A DNA stretch of 18,147 nt. Source: Verrucomicrobia bacterium UBA1211. GTDB taxonomy: Bacteria; Verrucomicrobiota; Kiritimatiellia; RFP12; UBA1067. Location of the stretch: NCBI GenBank assembly GCA_002309585.1, contig DBXN01000057.1, positions 19,950 through 38,096 on the forward strand. Direction: 5' to 3'. Both the position numbers and the translations under genes were made by a program. Shown one piece after another: positions 9,003 to 15,293 of this stretch. Under the pieces are notes generated by a model that was given only the letters and a program-made list of their open reading frames with translations, had not been told where the DNA came from and did not search any database. Within the stretch, counting starts at the first letter, position 1. Each line of letters begins with the position of its first letter.

Positions 9003-10184
9003 ATGTTCAAGACACTCTCGCCCGAATGGCTCGATGATTTGGCGGTGCGGCGGAAAAACCTCCAAGCCGCCCTTTCGGTCCAGCGGGCGGACGGGGTATT
9101 GGTCGCCCATCCGGTCAATCTGCTCTACCTCACCGGACGGGTTTATTGCGGTTGGCTCTATCTGCCCGTCGAGGGATCTCCCCGTTATTTTGTCCGGCGT
9201 CCCAACGATCTGACCGGCGAGGGCGTCTTTCAGGTCCGCAAGCCGGAACAGATTCCCGAGATGCTTCAGGCGGAAGGTCTTCCGCTTCCCAAGACCGTCT
9301 TGCTTGAAAACCAGGAGTTGACCTATTGGGACTGGATGCGGCTTTCCGCGCTGTTTCCCGGAGCCGAGGTGGTAGACGGCTCTTCCCTGTTGCGGCAGGC
9401 GCGCGCGGTGAAGAGCGCCGGCGAGTTGTCCCTGATGCGCCGGACCGGCAGTCGGCAGGCATCCCTGATCGATCAGTTCGCCAGCGTGTATGAGCCGGGC
9501 ATGACCGATCAGGCGTGGATGATTGAGATCTTCCGGCTGATGATGCAGGGCGGCAGTCTGGGACACCTGCGCGTTTCGGGCAGCACGATGGAAACGTTCA
9601 TCGGCTGTATCCTGGCGGGACCCAACGGCGCCGCGCCCTCCCCTTACGATTACGCCCTCGGCGGGTGCGGACTCTCCCCCGCGTTGCCGGTGGGGCAGGC
9701 GGGCATCCGGATGGAACCGGGGATGTCGGTGATGGTGGATGTCCCGGGCAATTTCTACGGGTATCTGACCGACTGTTCCCGTACCTTCTCCATCGGTCCT
9801 TTGCCCGAACGGGCGTATGCGGCACACCGGGTTTCCATCGCGATCGAGCGGGCGATCGCCGAGGCGGGAAAGCCCGGAACGCCCTGCGTGGCCCTCTATG
9901 AGATGGCACTGGAGATGGCCGCCCAAGCGGGTCTGGCCGACTGTTTCATGGGAACGCGCCAGAAAGCCCAGTTTGTCGGACACGGTACCGGTTTGGTGAT
10001 CAACGAGTGGCCTGTTTTGGGCGCGCGGTCCACGCATCGGCTGGAGGCGGGGATGTGCGTCGCGGTGGAGCCGAAGTTTGTGATTGAGGGCGTGGGGCCG
10101 GTCGGGGTGGAGGACACGTTTGTCGTCACGCCGGACGGGATGCGGAACATCACCCCCTGCGATCCCGCGATTAGGAAATTATAA
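9003..10184 (+). CDS. M24-family Xaa-Pro aminopeptidase-like peptidase
   Basis: This 393-aa protein has a creatinase-type N-terminal domain (about 1-140) and a pita-bread M24 catalytic domain (about 145-390). All five expected metal ligands are visible: D246 (MVDVPG), D257 (TDCSRTF), H327 (GHGTGL), E356 (VAVEPKF) and E370 (GVEDTF). The 11-residue spacing of the two aspartates is standard. Members of this family are usually cytoplasmic, dimeric, two-metal enzymes that release an N-terminal residue preceding proline; some relatives act on other substrates, so proline specificity is not proven. There is no signal peptide. The start at ATG 9003 lies 13 bases after the protease stop with no strong Shine-Dalgarno, which fits translational coupling. 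Pairing with a secreted protease suggests final digestion of imported peptides (inference). Confidence 0.92.
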   Translation: MFKTLSPEWLDDLAVRRKNLQAALSVQRADGVLVAHPVNLLYLTGRVYCGWLYLPVEGSPRYFVRRPNDLTGEGVFQVRKPEQIPEMLQAEGLPLPKTVLLENQELTYWDWMRLSALFPGAEVVDGSSLLRQARAVKSAGELSLMRRTGSRQASLIDQFASVYEPGMTDQAWMIEIFRLMMQGGSLGHLRVSGSTMETFIGCILAGPNGAAPSPYDYALGGCGLSPALPVGQAGIRMEPGMSVMVDVPGNFYGYLTDCSRTFSIGPLPERAYAAHRVSIAIERAIAEAGKPGTPCVALYEMALEMAAQAGLADCFMGTRQKAQFVGHGTGLVINEWPVLGARSTHRLEAGMCVAVEPKFVIEGVGPVGVEDTFVVTPDGMRNITPCDPAIRKL

Positions 10185-10344
10185 ACATCCGGAACGTTCC
10201 ATTGGGGGCAGTGTTCGGTCCGTATGGGCAATTTCGGTAAGCGCAACAGAGTATCAGACAAATTCAAATCGTAAAAGCCCCCGCCCGCATGAGCGCGGGA
10301 ATGTGAATGGGGATAAGTTCCGTGAATGGGTAAAGGAAACAACC

Positions 10345-10461
10345 ATGACAACAGATAAAAACAACTTCCTTTTGCGACGGGCAACTGCCCGCCGATTCAG
10401 GAACGCCGCACGGTTGTGCGGCGAGAACAAAGATGTTGTTTCCAAACGAACTTATAGGTAA
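10345..10461 (+). CDS. Possible 38-aa basic leader ORF
   Basis: ATG 10345 is preceded by AAAGGA (10332-10337), 7 bases upstream, a credible ribosome site. The 38-residue product is very basic (many Arg in LLRRATARRFRNAARL) and matches no family I recognise. Its TAA (10459-10461) overlaps the AAGGA ribosome site of the next gene, an arrangement seen in translationally coupled leaders. The frame is also open upstream to 10084 as a shadow of the aminopeptidase gene, and the Arg richness could simply reflect GC-rich hairpin DNA. It is only a candidate. Confidence 0.3.
   Translation: MTTDKNNFLLRRATARRFRNAARLCGENKDVVSKRTYR
10378..10391 (+). repeat. Inverted repeat, 6-bp stem with 2-base centre
   Basis: CGGGCA at 10378-10383 pairs perfectly with TGCCCG at 10386-10391 across AC. 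Because a 2-base loop is tight, it is more plausible as a DNA palindrome or as a 5-bp stem with a 4-base loop in RNA. It sits inside the small candidate ORF. Confidence 0.45.
10404..10423 (+). repeat. Perfect 8-bp stem, 4-base loop hairpin in leader
   Basis: CGCCGCAC at 10404-10411 pairs perfectly with GTGCGGCG at 10416-10423 across a GGTT loop, forming a very stable RNA hairpin 50 bases before the PKD-protein start. No U-run follows (AGAACAAAG), so it is not a normal intrinsic terminator. A role as a leader structure, mRNA stabiliser or protein-binding site is possible. Confidence 0.55.
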
Positions 10462-10464
10462 GGA
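10460..10464 (+). promoter_or_regulatory. Ribosome binding site deciding the PKD-protein start
   Basis: AAGGA ends 9 bases before ATG 10474 but only 3 bases before the in-frame TTG 10468. This favours ATG 10474. It overlaps the TAA of the small upstream ORF. Confidence 0.55.
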
Positions 10465-10473
10465 TGCTTGAAG

Positions 10474-12405
10474 ATGAGTGACTGGACTTCAAAAAAGGTG
10501 CAAAAGATGTTTGCGCGATTAATGATAGGCGTAGCCTTCTCTTTTTTGGTTGTGATGCAGGGACTGGCAACCGATGGCGGTACAAACGGTTGGTCAGATG
10601 ACGCCATCCCATTTCCGATCAATAGCGCAAATGATGTGACGGAAGTTGTGGATGTTAGTGCGCCTTTGTCGAAACCGACGATTCGTGTTGTGTGTGACAC
10701 CGCGAATCTGGTTGAAAGTCCAACCAATATGATGGGCAATGTGACGGTCGAACTTTCCGAACCTTACCCAAACGGCGATCTCAAATACAAGCTGGTCGTT
10801 GAGCAGGCGGACACCACAACCATCAATCTGTTGATGCCCCATGCTCAAAACGGAATTGAATTGACCATTTTAGCCGGAGAAACCGTTAGCACGGTCAAAT
10901 CACCATTCCGCATTATGGATGGCACGATGAACTCGGAGTTAATGGGTGTCCAGATCACCGCGATTCCAACCGATCCGATCGCCGCCAGTTTTTACACCAG
11001 TGAGCGTACATTCATTATGTTCCAGAATGCTCCTCCGGAAATTGTTTCACCGCTACCGCATCAGTATGCCGATGAGTATCCAGCGATGGTTCCTCGAGAG
11101 TACGACTATCGTTTCAAGGATCATTCCGCCGATCTTGAGGGGATTGTTTCAGAATGGAACTTTGGCGACGGTTCGGCGATCGTGACGGTTACCGGTTCGG
11201 TTGGCAAGGTTTCCCATACCTATGCCAAGCGGGGTAGGTACAATTTGTCGATTCTCATCCGCGATAAAGACGAGATAGCGATGGATGTTTATAAAGAAAC
11301 AGAAACCTTTGAAGTGAATATCGGAGATGAACCGTATATTGCGATTTCTCCTTCCAATTCGTATTTTGGGGAAATTACCACAAAAAATCCTCAAATCCAA
11401 GTCAAGCTCTCCGCCCCATTCGACTATGCCGTGCCGGTGACGCTGACGGTTTCACCTGAGAACAACGACCTGAACGGGCGGCTGACGCTAGGTGCTACAG
11501 AAATTCTCTTCAACGTCGGTGAAACGGAGAAGACCGTTACTGTGATGGATTTAGACGGGACCGCTCGTTCTGGTTCGCAGAGCGGATTCGTCATCACGCC
11601 CTCTATCACACCCGGTGAACCGACAACCGAGATAGCGGCGCAATGGTATAAGAAATTCATTCCGGGTGTGGTGTGGGTGTATAATGAAGGCCCGATCATC
11701 CATTATCCACCCGCATCCACATCTGTAGGCGATATCAAGTATGTGCTTATGCAAGGTGTTGAAAAATCTTTCGCATACAGCATAAAGGATTGTGAAGCGG
11801 ATAGCACTATGCGAGGTATGAGGGTCTTATGGGATTGGGGCGATGGTACTTTTACCGACATGTATGGCGCTACGGGCGTGGCAAAGCATATTTACTGGTC
11901 ATTCGGTACGTATGAGATCGCAATGCGAGCTACCGATAAGGATGGCTGGCAAGCGGAACGACGATTCTATGTATCGGTCCTACGTGCCGGTCCAAGCGAG
12001 AAAGAACTGTGGATTGAAGCCCATTTCCCTGGAGGGAACTATCCGGGCGATGACACGGACTCCGACAGTGACGGGCTTTCCAACCTTTGGGAATTCGTTT
12101 CGGGAACGGATCCGCTGGATCCGGCCGATGGCACCCTTGGGCGCCTCTATCCGGGGCTGACGGAGGGCGGTTTTTATACGGGACGGTACCGGGTAAGCGC
12201 GAGTGCTCTGCTGGACGGCTATACGGTTCAGGTTATCGCCAGCACCAATTTGTTGGACCAGATATGGCGTTCAGATTATTTCGAAAGTATAAACCGTCCC
12301 CAAAATCATGGCGATTGGGTGGAGTACTCTGTCCAGTCTAGGGAACGGAGTTCGGTCTGGCCGAATCTCTTCATGCGGTTGAAGGTGGTGCCTCCGAAAG
12401 AGTAA
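10474..12405 (+). CDS. Secreted protein with two PKD domains and shared C-terminal module
   Basis: This 643-aa protein starts at ATG 10474, chosen over TTG 10468 by ribosome-site spacing; ATG 10507 (AAGGTG upstream) is an alternative. Residues 1-31 form a signal peptide with a long n-region and hydrophobic core (LMIGVAFSFLVVMQGLA). The mature part looks like an internal duplication. A Calx-beta-like sandwich (about 60-175) precedes PKD domain 1 (about 188-285, WNFGDGS at 228, then HTYAKRGRYNLSILIRD). A second sandwich (about 285-400) precedes PKD domain 2 (about 425-507, WDWGDGT at 453, then HIYWSFGTYEIAMRATD). Residues 511-643 are the C-terminal module shared with the M6 protease. No catalytic motif is visible, so a structural or adhesive extracellular role is inferred. 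The region up to about base 12000 is clearly more A/T-rich, with relaxed codon use, than the module that follows. The next gene starts 28 bases later. Confidence 0.88.
   Translation: MSDWTSKKVQKMFARLMIGVAFSFLVVMQGLATDGGTNGWSDDAIPFPINSANDVTEVVDVSAPLSKPTIRVVCDTANLVESPTNMMGNVTVELSEPYPNGDLKYKLVVEQADTTTINLLMPHAQNGIELTILAGETVSTVKSPFRIMDGTMNSELMGVQITAIPTDPIAASFYTSERTFIMFQNAPPEIVSPLPHQYADEYPAMVPREYDYRFKDHSADLEGIVSEWNFGDGSAIVTVTGSVGKVSHTYAKRGRYNLSILIRDKDEIAMDVYKETETFEVNIGDEPYIAISPSNSYFGEITTKNPQIQVKLSAPFDYAVPVTLTVSPENNDLNGRLTLGATEILFNVGETEKTVTVMDLDGTARSGSQSGFVITPSITPGEPTTEIAAQWYKKFIPGVVWVYNEGPIIHYPPASTSVGDIKYVLMQGVEKSFAYSIKDCEADSTMRGMRVLWDWGDGTFTDMYGATGVAKHIYWSFGTYEIAMRATDKDGWQAERRFYVSVLRAGPSEKELWIEAHFPGGNYPGDDTDSDSDGLSNLWEFVSGTDPLDPADGTLGRLYPGLTEGGFYTGRYRVSASALLDGYTVQVIASTNLLDQIWRSDYFESINRPQNHGDWVEYSVQSRERSSVWPNLFMRLKVVPPKE
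12004..12402 (+). other. C-terminal module of the PKD protein (copy 2 of shared tail)
   Basis: Residues 511-643 begin ELWIEAHFPGG, contain DTDSDSDGLSNLWEF and GTDPLDPAD, and continue YRVSAS, ASTNL, GDWVEYS and SVWPNLFMRL before ending PPKE. Each of these blocks has a counterpart in the same order at the end of the M6 protease. Base composition here returns to that of the surrounding genes, unlike the upstream part of the same gene. Confidence 0.75.
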
Positions 12406-12433
12406 CCCGACTTTTGCAGAAAGGAAAGAAGTG

Positions 12434-13324
12434 ATGAAAAAGCACATGCTGGTGACAATGTCTACGCATTTGGCGTTGGTTCTCTGTCTGGTCGCTCTGG
12501 GGGCATCCGCCCAGGTCCGCCGTTCCTCCCGGAACATCAAACCGCTGACCCAGCAGCAGCGCGAGCGGTCCGAGCGGTCGATGATGGGCAACAGCGGGAT
12601 GACTGGCAGCAAGGGCGGCGGGTCCATCGGTGTCGCGCCCGCCCGTCCCGCGCCCGACATGCAGCAGGAGAAGGTGAAGTATATCTATAACGGGCCCGAG
12701 TCCGGATGGGGATTCCTCACCGAGCGGATGCCGTATTACGCGCAGGACGGGAAAAACCTCGGCAAACTGCCGGCCGGCACGCTCTTCAAATTCAAGGGAA
12801 AGAAAGAGACCGCCGTCGGTACCCTTTTGGTTTCGACCTACAAAACCGAGGATGGCAAATGGGCCGGACCCTTCCTCTTTTCCTGCACCAAGATCGCCAC
12901 GTATGAGGGCGACCCTGATACCGTCGATCCCGAGATGGTCGGGCGGCTGCAATCGTATTTCACTTTAGGGGGACAGATCGCCGACCGCAAGAGCGAGATT
13001 GAGGAGGAGCAGAAAAAGCGGAATCCGCATTTGGAACCGGCCCGCCAGGCGCAGCAGAACTACCGCGCGACGCTGGAGAAAGCCACCGCGCTTGAGAAGG
13101 AGATGAACGCCACGACAGGGCTTCGCCGCAGCAAACTCCAGGACCAGTTGCGCACGTTGAAATACGAGCAGTCGAAAATCAAAACCAAGGCCGATGAGAT
13201 CATGAAGCAGTACAACGCCTGGAAAGCGGCCCATCCTATCGACCCCGCCGTATTCACCAACGATCCGACTCTTCGGGAGCTTGAGGAGAAACGCAACGCG
13301 ACCGGCGTGAAGGTCAAGGATTAA
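12434..13324 (+). CDS. Secreted SH3-like / coiled-coil protein of unknown function
   Basis: I do not recognise the family. The 296-aa product has a clear signal peptide (residues 1-26, ending LGASA-Q). A Ser/Gly/Pro-rich linker (about 28-76) follows, then a compact segment (about 79-157) of short strands that resembles a bacterial SH3-like fold. A long charged helical segment (about 179-260, rich in Glu, Lys, Gln and Arg with heptad-like spacing) is probably a coiled coil. It is likely periplasmic or envelope-associated. ATG 12434 is chosen over the adjacent GTG 12431 because AAGGAA (12421-12426) lies 7 bases before it. The gene starts 28 bases after the PKD gene and is probably cotranscribed with it. 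No cysteine pair, anchor or catalytic motif was seen. Confidence 0.75.
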   Translation: MKKHMLVTMSTHLALVLCLVALGASAQVRRSSRNIKPLTQQQRERSERSMMGNSGMTGSKGGGSIGVAPARPAPDMQQEKVKYIYNGPESGWGFLTERMPYYAQDGKNLGKLPAGTLFKFKGKKETAVGTLLVSTYKTEDGKWAGPFLFSCTKIATYEGDPDTVDPEMVGRLQSYFTLGGQIADRKSEIEEEQKKRNPHLEPARQAQQNYRATLEKATALEKEMNATTGLRRSKLQDQLRTLKYEQSKIKTKADEIMKQYNAWKAAHPIDPAVFTNDPTLRELEEKRNATGVKVKD

Positions 13325-13357
13325 CGGCGTGTTTTCGCTGGATTTTCAGCCAGATTC

Positions 13358-13366
13358 TGATACATT
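13358..13366 (+). promoter_or_regulatory. Possible extended -10 promoter for ybaB-recR
   Basis: TGA followed by TACATT (13361-13366) matches an extended -10 pattern, 34 bases before the ybaB start codon. No good -35 lies at the usual distance. It is the best promoter candidate in the 75-base gap that separates the secreted-protein cluster from ybaB. Confidence 0.3.
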
Positions 13367-13399
13367 CTTTTCCCGCTAACATTTCAAGGAGATTATGCG

Positions 13400-13717
13400 A
13401 TGGGCATGTTGGATCAGGTCAAGCAGGCGATGCAGATGCGGAAAGAGGCGAAGCGGATTCAGGCGGAGATCGAGAAGATCACCTTTGAATACGCCAACGG
13501 CGGGATTAGCTGTGTGGCCCGCGGCGATTTCACCATTCTTTCGATCAATATCGCGCGGGAGGCTTTGGACGAAGTGATCGCGGGTAAACCCGAGCGCTTT
13601 AACGTGATGCTGAATAACGTGGTCAACGGCGCGCTGAAGGGCGTGAAGAAACAGACCCAAGAGGCGATGGCGAAGATGATGCAGGGTTCCGACATGGGCG
13701 GAATTCTGGGCGGCTAA
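13400..13717 (+). CDS. ybaB: YbaB/EbfC-family nucleoid-associated DNA-binding protein
   Basis: The 105-aa length and pattern fit YbaB/EbfC: an N-terminal helix (MLDQVKQAMQMRKEAKRIQAEIEK), a central strand pair with the glycine-rich turn of the family (ANGGISCVARGDFTILSINI), and a C-terminal helix ending in a Met/Gly-rich tail (MMQGSDMGGILGG). Family members are homodimers that bind DNA as tweezers and influence nucleoid structure and expression. The start at ATG 13400 has AAGGAG (13386-13391) at 8-base spacing; ATG 13395 is out of frame. The gene lies just upstream of recR, the usual partner. In many bacteria dnaX precedes the pair, but here the upstream gene is an unrelated secreted protein. 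Confidence 0.93.
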   Translation: MGMLDQVKQAMQMRKEAKRIQAEIEKITFEYANGGISCVARGDFTILSINIAREALDEVIAGKPERFNVMLNNVVNGALKGVKKQTQEAMAKMMQGSDMGGILGG

Positions 13718-13744
13718 TCGCGTCTTCAGGGGGGCGTGGCGGAA

Positions 13745-14359
13745 ATGGTCCCGCAGGTGGAGCAGCTGATCCGGACGCTGTCGAAACTGCCCGGTTTGGG
13801 ACATCGCTCGGCGGAACGCGCGGCGTTGGCGCTGTTGCGGCGGCCGGAGGGGTTGTCCGATCCGCTTGTGGCGGCGCTGCAGGCGGCGCGGCGGGATGTG
13901 TGCTGCTGTCCGCTTTGCGGCGGATACACCGCGCGCGACCAGATGCCGTGTTCGCTCTGCACCGATGTCTCCCGTTCAGATGAGACGCTTTGCGTGGTGG
14001 AGGAGCCTTCCGATATTGTCCAGCTGGAAAAGTCCGGCGGATTTCAAGGCCGGTACCACGCGTTGATGGGCAAACTTTCCCCCTCGAAACAGACCGGGCC
14101 GTCCGATTTGCGAATTCAAGCGTTGGTGGACCGTGTGTCACGCGGAACCATCCGGGAAGTGTTGATCGCCGTGAGTACCGACATGGAGGGCGACGCGACG
14201 GCGGCCTATCTGCACGAAGTGCTGAAACCCGCGGGTGTCCGCGTCACGCGGCTGGCGTTCGGATTGCCGGCCGACAGCGGCGTGGGCTATTCCGATCCCT
14301 TGACGCTGAAACGCGCGATCCGCGGTCGGATGGATGTGGGAAACGAGGGGTTGGCGTGA
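13745..14359 (+). CDS. recR: Recombination mediator protein RecR
   Basis: This 204-aa protein has the normal RecR layout: an N-terminal helix-hairpin-helix (LSKLPGLGHRSAERAALALL), a four-cysteine zinc finger (C55, C58, C69, C72 in CPLCGGYT...PCSLC), and a Toprim domain (LCVVEEPSD, then YHALMGKLSP, GPSDLRI and STDMEGDATAAYL). It ends with the family's VTRLAFGLPADSGVGYSD..TLKRAIRGR. RecR acts in the cytoplasm with RecO and/or RecF to load RecA on SSB-coated DNA at gaps. ATG 13745 is preferred because AGGGGGG (13728-13734) lies 10 bases upstream; the in-frame GTG 13736 would be only 1 base from it. The LSP stretch reads LSPSKQTGPSDL where LSPLDGIGPEDL is typical, a mild divergence. It follows ybaB closely and is probably in the same transcript. 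Confidence 0.96.
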   Translation: MVPQVEQLIRTLSKLPGLGHRSAERAALALLRRPEGLSDPLVAALQAARRDVCCCPLCGGYTARDQMPCSLCTDVSRSDETLCVVEEPSDIVQLEKSGGFQGRYHALMGKLSPSKQTGPSDLRIQALVDRVSRGTIREVLIAVSTDMEGDATAAYLHEVLKPAGVRVTRLAFGLPADSGVGYSDPLTLKRAIRGRMDVGNEGLA

Positions 14360-14415
14360 ACCGGCAATCCCGGTCTTTCCGGAGATCCGGAATGTCCGGT
14401 TCGGGAGGATGAGTG

Positions 14416-15129
14416 ATGCGGGAACTTGCGGATATTCTCGAAGAGGTCAAGGGAACGATTGCCGAGGCGTGCCGGAAGGCGGGCCGCTCCCCGGACGAGG
14501 TGACCATCGTAGGGGTGACCAAAACGCACGGTCCCGAAGTTGTCCGGGAGGCGTGGGAGGCCGGCATCCGGATTTTTGGTGAAAACAAGGTACAGGAAGC
14601 CGCCTGGAAAATCCCCGAAAGTGTCAGTGGACCGGATTGGCATCTGATCGGCCATCTGCAGCGGAACAAAGTTCGGGCCGCGCTGGAACTCTTTTCCACG
14701 ATCCATTCGGTTGATTCCCTGCGGCTGCTGGAGCAGATCGAGCGGGTGGCGGAGGAGACCGGGCATCGGCCGGAGATTCTGTTGGAGGTCAATGTCTCGG
14801 GCGAGGCCAGCAAGGACGGTCTTCCGCCGGATCAGGTGCCGGAGGTCATTGAGGCGGCGCTCAATGCCCGGAACGTCACCTTGACGGGGCTGATGACGAT
14901 GGCGCCGTTCGCGCCTGACCCCGAGACGGTCCGGCCCGTCTTCGCCCGTCTGCGCGAATACCGTGACAAATGGGAATCCGAATTCGGAATCGGGTTGCCC
15001 CGCCTCTCGATGGGCATGACTCACGATTACCGTGTCGCGGTCGAAGAGGGCGCGACGTGGGTCCGCCTCGGAACCGTTCTCTTCGGCGAGCGACCCAAGT
15101 GGAAACCCCAGCCGTTGCCCGAAGAATAG
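14416..15129 (+). CDS. YggS-family pyridoxal 5'-phosphate-binding protein (PLP homeostasis)
   Basis: The 237-aa product is a single TIM-barrel of the YggS/PROSC (PLPBP) family. The PLP-binding lysine is K36 in VGVTKTH, the same position as in the E. coli protein. Other family blocks are FGENKVQEA, WHLIGHLQRNKV, IHSVDS, LLEVNVSGEASKDG, LTGLMTMAP, LSMGMTHDY and GATWVRLGTVLFGERP. The SMGMTHDY block has His where most relatives have Ser-Asp or Ser-Gly-Asp. Family members bind PLP without known catalysis and buffer PLP and amino-acid pools. ATG 14416 is chosen because GGGAGGA (14403-14409) lies 6 bases upstream; the preceding GTG 14413 is too close. It follows recR after 56 bases, likely in the same transcript. 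Confidence 0.95.
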   Translation: MRELADILEEVKGTIAEACRKAGRSPDEVTIVGVTKTHGPEVVREAWEAGIRIFGENKVQEAAWKIPESVSGPDWHLIGHLQRNKVRAALELFSTIHSVDSLRLLEQIERVAEETGHRPEILLEVNVSGEASKDGLPPDQVPEVIEAALNARNVTLTGLMTMAPFAPDPETVRPVFARLREYRDKWESEFGIGLPRLSMGMTHDYRVAVEEGATWVRLGTVLFGERPKWKPQPLPEE

Positions 15130-15192
15130 GGGCATCCAGACCGGCTTTTGACTTCGAAAGGTCATTTTCATTCCCGTTTCTGCGGTTTGCGC

Positions 15193-15221
15193 TTGCCTTT
15201 TCCCGGATGGGGGAATAAACT
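15193..15221 (+). promoter_or_regulatory. Weak -35/-10 promoter candidate for the oxidoreductase gene
   Basis: TTGCCT (15193-15198) and TAAACT (15216-15221) are 17 bases apart, each with four of six consensus matches. A second candidate is the extended -10 TGT-TAAAAC (15233-15241), which would place the transcript start near 15248, at the edge of the palindrome 15249-15265. Neither is strong. Confidence 0.25.
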
Positions 15222-15248
15222 TCAAACGGATTTGTTAAAACCCTAACA

Positions 15249-15265
15249 GGTTCCATTTAGGAACC
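15249..15265 (+). promoter_or_regulatory. Perfect 17-base palindrome in the oxidoreductase 5' region
   Basis: GGTTCC (15249-15254) and GGAACC (15260-15265) are perfect inverted copies across ATTTA, 28 bases before the start codon. The position, just downstream of candidate -10 elements, fits an operator for a dimeric repressor. A small 5'-UTR hairpin is the alternative. No second copy was noticed in the window. Confidence 0.4.
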
Positions 15266-15293
15266 GCCAACTATTAGAGAGGAAAACGTTCAC

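Larger units (their letters stand above)
10185..10473 (+). other. Leader region between the aminopeptidase and PKD-protein genes
   Basis: These 289 bases hold no recognised gene and are more A/T-rich than the flanks on the left. They contain a 10-bp perfect palindrome (10191-10200, GGAACGTTCC) directly after the aminopeptidase stop, a possible 38-codon ORF (10345-10461), and two GC-rich hairpins inside that ORF. No convincing intrinsic terminator for the aminopeptidase gene and no clear -35/-10 pair were found, so whether transcription reads through is open. Confidence 0.5.

Noticed and set aside
8952..10037. 361-codon open frame on the minus strand over the aminopeptidase
   Set aside because: All five M24 metal ligands lie on the + strand; the antisense product has no family features or credible start site.
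10191..10200. 10-bp palindrome GGAACGTTCC after the aminopeptidase stop, as an operator
   Set aside because: It is short, and no promoter elements lie beside it. Its partial likeness to the palindrome at 15249-15265 (GTTCCATT shared) is likely chance.
10378..10423. The two hairpins considered as an integron attC site or an intrinsic terminator
   Set aside because: No GTTRRRY/RYYYAAC core sites, no integrase and no cassette structure were seen, and no U-tract follows either stem.
13736..13744. GTG 13736 as the recR start
   Set aside because: It lies one base from the AGGGGGG ribosome site, too close; ATG 13745 has workable spacing and still includes the full N-terminal helix of the family.
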